Origin: Physcomitrium patens
Taxonomy: Eukaryota > Streptophyta > Bryopsida > Funariales > Funariaceae
Direction of reading: 5' to 3'
Assembly (NCBI RefSeq): GCF_000002425.4
Contig: NC_037253.1
Coordinates: forward strand, 16,756,407-16,820,406
Length of the DNA stretch: 64,000 bases
Below, in pieces: positions 62,921-64,000 of this stretch. The first letter of the stretch is position 1. Each line of letters starts with the position of its first letter. The position numbers and the translations under genes are program-made. The notes under the pieces were generated by a model that saw only the letters and a program-made list of their open reading frames with translations, did not search any database and was not told the DNA's origin.

Positions 62921-63480
62921 GGTTCCTGCTTTCTCAAAACCAATCTCCGAAACAGAGACTCCACTGCTCAGACACCTATGTCTAGTCAGGAGATTCCAAC
63001 ACACCTACACAAAACGCGGATCGCAAGAATAACCCTTCACAACCTCCTCGAAGGCTTCACGTTTGACATACGTCTCTTTCTCAAACCACCACCAATAATC
63101 AAACTATATCTCCCACAATCTCCTGCATAAAATGCCAGAGTAAGCTGGAAAAAACGCCACACAAACACAAGCAACCAGTTGACCTCGCACGTAATTACCC
63201 ACCACCAAATCAAATCAATCGACGTAACCAAATGAAACAAAACCCTAATGAAAACACCAGCCAAAAACTCCCTCCTCCCTACAACAACCTGAAACGAAAT
63301 CAAACAGAGGAAAATAAAAAAAATTCTTTCTTTCTTCCTTTCTTTCTCTTTTTTAAAGTGATAATAGTACGATTCTACTTAGGACATAGCCAGTACCGGG
63401 ACGATTGAGGTGCAGCAGCAGCGGCAGTTGAGGCAGATTAATTCATAGCTACAAACACATGTGAGAGGTGAAGTGGCCAT
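62921..63480 (-). promoter_or_regulatory. 5' leader and promoter region of the CAND2-type gene
   Basis: This is the upstream side of the minus-strand gene. A pyrimidine-rich CTTT tract lies at about 63,328-63,353 (GA-rich on the gene's strand), typical of plant leaders. No clear TATA box was seen, so the transcription start is unknown. Confidence 0.4.
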
Positions 63481-64000
63481 GGAGAGCGTTAGCTTGAGAG
63501 CGAAATAAGAACATCAGACTTCGCATCCTTCATTCATCCTTCATCCGTGACCAACACATCCAATGAATGTAAAGATAATAGCTACTTTATTCATCTCATA
63601 CTTTCGCTTTATTCTCTCTCTCTCTCTCTCGTCGAGAACTTGGGAGGCGATGTCGCTGAAGGTTTTTCTCCATCCCCGCTTCGAGCTCATTACCTCCTCT
63701 ATCTGCTGATTGAGAATTTCTTATAACTTCATATGTGCTTCACACGTCCATCCATGGCGAGGTAGCGCAGATTGTTGTTTTTTTGGTGTTTTCGGAGCTT
63801 GCGGGAGAGATCCGTGAGGACTTCGAGAGGTGCAGGTGGTTTTCTCTCCAGAATGTTTCTTATAATTTCATGTGTTCTGATCCAGTGGTCATCCGTGTAA
63901 AGAACAGCCAACGCATCCCATGCATGATGCATGGGATTAAGGGACATGACGGACGTAAGGGATTCTCGACTGAAAGAGGTGTGTGAAAACTTTCAAGTAA
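63481..64000. other. Right edge, no gene recognised
   Basis: A (CT)9 run lies at 63613-63630. Two related segments, TTTCTTATAACTTCATATGT near 63,719 and TTTCTTATAATTTCATGTGT near 63,856, form a small imperfect direct repeat about 140 bases apart. Open frames here have no recognisable motif. A neighbouring gene may begin beyond the window. Confidence 0.45.

Noticed and set aside
62691-63130. Plus-strand frames opposite the CAND2-type gene
   Set aside because: They are antisense to a conserved seven-helix protein and contain no motifs of their own.

Overview
The window reads as nuclear DNA of a land plant, most likely a bryophyte and probably a moss of the Physcomitrium type. The protein families are plant ones: an ataxin-2/CID3-4 protein, plant-type PARP3, plant DCP2, and a CAND2/PMTR1-type seven-helix protein. 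Introns of about 100 to 700 bases with GT-AG borders split two of the genes into 17 and 16 coding exons. The intergenic DNA is very AT-rich and packed with decayed Gypsy and Copia elements. The species is an inference; no organelle or marker gene settles it.

Layout. Bases 1-24,200 are gene-bearing and of moderate base composition. They hold an ataxin-2-like gene (+, 1,394-8,534), PARP3 (+, 10,110-14,822), a PEX19 pseudogene (+, 16,045-16,897), a one-exon gene for a probable complex III subunit 10 (+, 18,967-19,188) and a one-exon DCP2 decapping enzyme (-, 22,208-23,419). Bases 24,200-28,200 are AT-rich with a probable tRNA-derived SINE (24,475-24,671, 7-bp duplication), a 207-bp MITE-like element with about 45-bp inverted ends (25,403-25,609) and a GC-richer unrecognised remnant near 26.4 kb. 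Bases 28,213-56,919 are a block of four LTR-retrotransposon fossils in two nests. The first nest is a Gypsy chromovirus (28,213-44,147) split by a younger 10.3-kb Gypsy element in opposite orientation (31,315-41,600, target duplication ATTGA). The second is another chromovirus (44,360-56,919) split by a Copia element in opposite orientation (48,912-55,468). Bases 56,920-61,900 are AT-rich DNA with long (TA)n runs. The right edge carries the one-exon CAND2/PMTR1-type gene (-, 62,006-62,920) and its leader.

How the genes relate. There is no operon-like organisation. Ataxin-2-like protein (poly(A)-binding-protein partner) and DCP2 (decapping) both act on cytoplasmic mRNA, but their closeness is probably chance. 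Exon borders for the split genes were derived by hand from splice sites and reading phase; both sum to whole codon numbers (780 and 823 residues). I found no CRISPR array, rRNA or convincing tRNA gene. The least ordinary items are the two small transposons, the roughly 2-kb extra coding-like region downstream of integrase in the inner Gypsy element, the one-exon DCP2 with a changed Nudix glycine, and the intron-bearing PEX19 remnant.
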